A DNA stretch of 5,223 nt from Microcaldota archaeon. GTDB lineage: Archaea; Micrarchaeota; Micrarchaeia; Anstonellales; Bilamarchaeaceae. The stretch's first letter is position 1. Each line of letters begins with the position of its first letter. Both the position numbers and the translations under genes were made by a program. A model generated the notes under the pieces. That model saw only the letters and a program-made list of their open reading frames with translations, did no database searches and was not told the origin of the DNA. This document shows positions 4,961 through 5,223 of the stretch, piece by piece. The stretch lies in assembly GCA_013425425.1 (NCBI GenBank), contig JACCLJ010000085.1, positions 1 through 5,223 of the forward strand, given 5' to 3'.

Positions 4961-5065
4961 ACTTTTGGATTTGACTCACGCTTCAAGAGCAAGGTATCCG
5001 AAATAAGACCAATTCCGATAAACAACGTGCTTCCAAATTCGTGTAAAAGCAGATACACTGGAAAA

Positions 5066-5223
5066 ATTCCAGTTGATCCTGCTGGAGGGTACCGCTATCA
5101 GACTTCGATTAAGCCATGCAAGTCCACTTACAGACTTCTGTTGGTGGCATAGGGCTGAGTAACACGTAGTCAATCTAACCTAGGGACGTGGATAACCTCG
5201 GGAAACTGAGGCTAACCCGCGAT
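5066..5223 (+). rRNA. rrs: 16S ribosomal RNA, 5' end (partial, archaeal type)
   Basis: The first 158 bases of small-subunit rRNA, running off the window. The 5' end ATTCCAGTTGATCCTGCTGG corresponds to the archaeal consensus ATTCCGGTTGATCCTGCCGG. Further conserved blocks are AAGCCATGCAAGTC (from 5111), GGCTGAGTAACACGT (from 5153) and GGATAACCTCGGGAAACTGAGG (5190-5211, spoken of here only as a landmark). Both differences from consensus fall in helix 1 and compensate each other: UCCAG (5068-5072) pairs with CUGGA (5082-5086) where most archaea have UCCGG with CCGGA. Helix 6 is short (CCAC/GTGG and ACAGA/TCTGT stems). The mature 5' end is placed by alignment with known archaeal 16S and is accurate to a base or two. 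Confidence 0.96.

Larger units (their letters stand above)
4854..5065 (+). other. 16S rRNA leader (5' external transcribed spacer), highly structured
   Basis: About 210 bases between the inferred transcription start and mature 16S rRNA, with no gene. It holds a long hairpin (4907-4945), two 13-base direct repeats (4908-4920 and 4948-4960), a second hairpin AAATCC/GGATTT (4952-4957 with 4967-4972), and an inverted repeat across the mature 5' end. An 8-base complement, CACGTTGT 4942-4949 with ACAACGTG 5022-5029, might close a larger fold, but could be chance. The archaeal 16S processing stem needs the 3' flank of 16S, which is outside the window, so the bulge-helix-bulge site cannot be placed. 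Confidence 0.65.

Noticed and set aside
4835..5034. GGAAGCAC (4835-4842) complementary to GTGCTTCC (5027-5034)
   Set aside because: The first arm lies upstream of the predicted rRNA start and would not be transcribed; one 8-base match in a region this size is not surprising by chance.
4803..5065. Possible tRNA or other small gene between the Yip1-like gene and 16S
   Set aside because: No cloverleaf, T-loop GTTCRA context or CCA-adjacent stem could be found; the hairpins fit a leader better.
4946..5173. Short open frames of 65-68 residues across the rRNA leader and 16S start
   Set aside because: They run through conserved 16S sequence and its leader; these are chance frames.

Overview
The window comes from an archaeon. 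It ends in the 5' end of an archaeal-type 16S rRNA gene. It also carries an archaeal-type SRP (7S) RNA and an archaeal Ogg2 glycosylase, and its promoters are TATA boxes about 25 bases ahead of the starts, not bacterial -35/-10 pairs. The 16S start departs from the usual archaeal sequence in helix 1, which together with the compact layout makes a DPANN-type or other divergent lineage plausible. No lineage can be fixed from this window.

Layout: (1) Bases 1-227, plus strand: C-terminal end of a nucleoside-type amidohydrolase (MtaD/SAH deaminase/DadD-like). (2) Bases 239-3195, minus strand: five units read leftwards, in transcription order a GTPase-dead EF-Tu/SelB-like protein (3195-2311), a small lipoprotein-like membrane protein (2265-1720), SRP RNA (about 1664-1411), a non-haem bacterioferritin-like diiron protein (1351-905) and Ogg2 8-oxoguanine glycosylase (871-239). 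Each has its own candidate TATA box, so they look like separate short transcription units and not one operon. (3) Bases 3256-4802, plus strand: a divergent pair, NAD(P)H-hydrate dehydratase (nnrD) and a Yip1-like membrane protein, probably translationally coupled. (4) Bases 4803-5223, plus strand: strong rRNA promoter, a structured leader of about 210 nt and the first 158 nt of 16S rRNA.

How the parts relate: several genes are housekeeping or repair functions. Ferritin-like iron/oxidant handling sits next to repair of oxidised guanine. NnrD repairs hydrated NAD(P)H. SRP RNA serves membrane targeting. I see no mobile element, CRISPR array, toxin-antitoxin pair or obvious new multi-gene system. 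The most interesting signals are small: a perfect palindrome lying over the inferred start of the lipoprotein-like gene, a repeat and hairpin architecture in the rRNA leader, and a leader hairpin that would compete with helix 1 of mature 16S rRNA.
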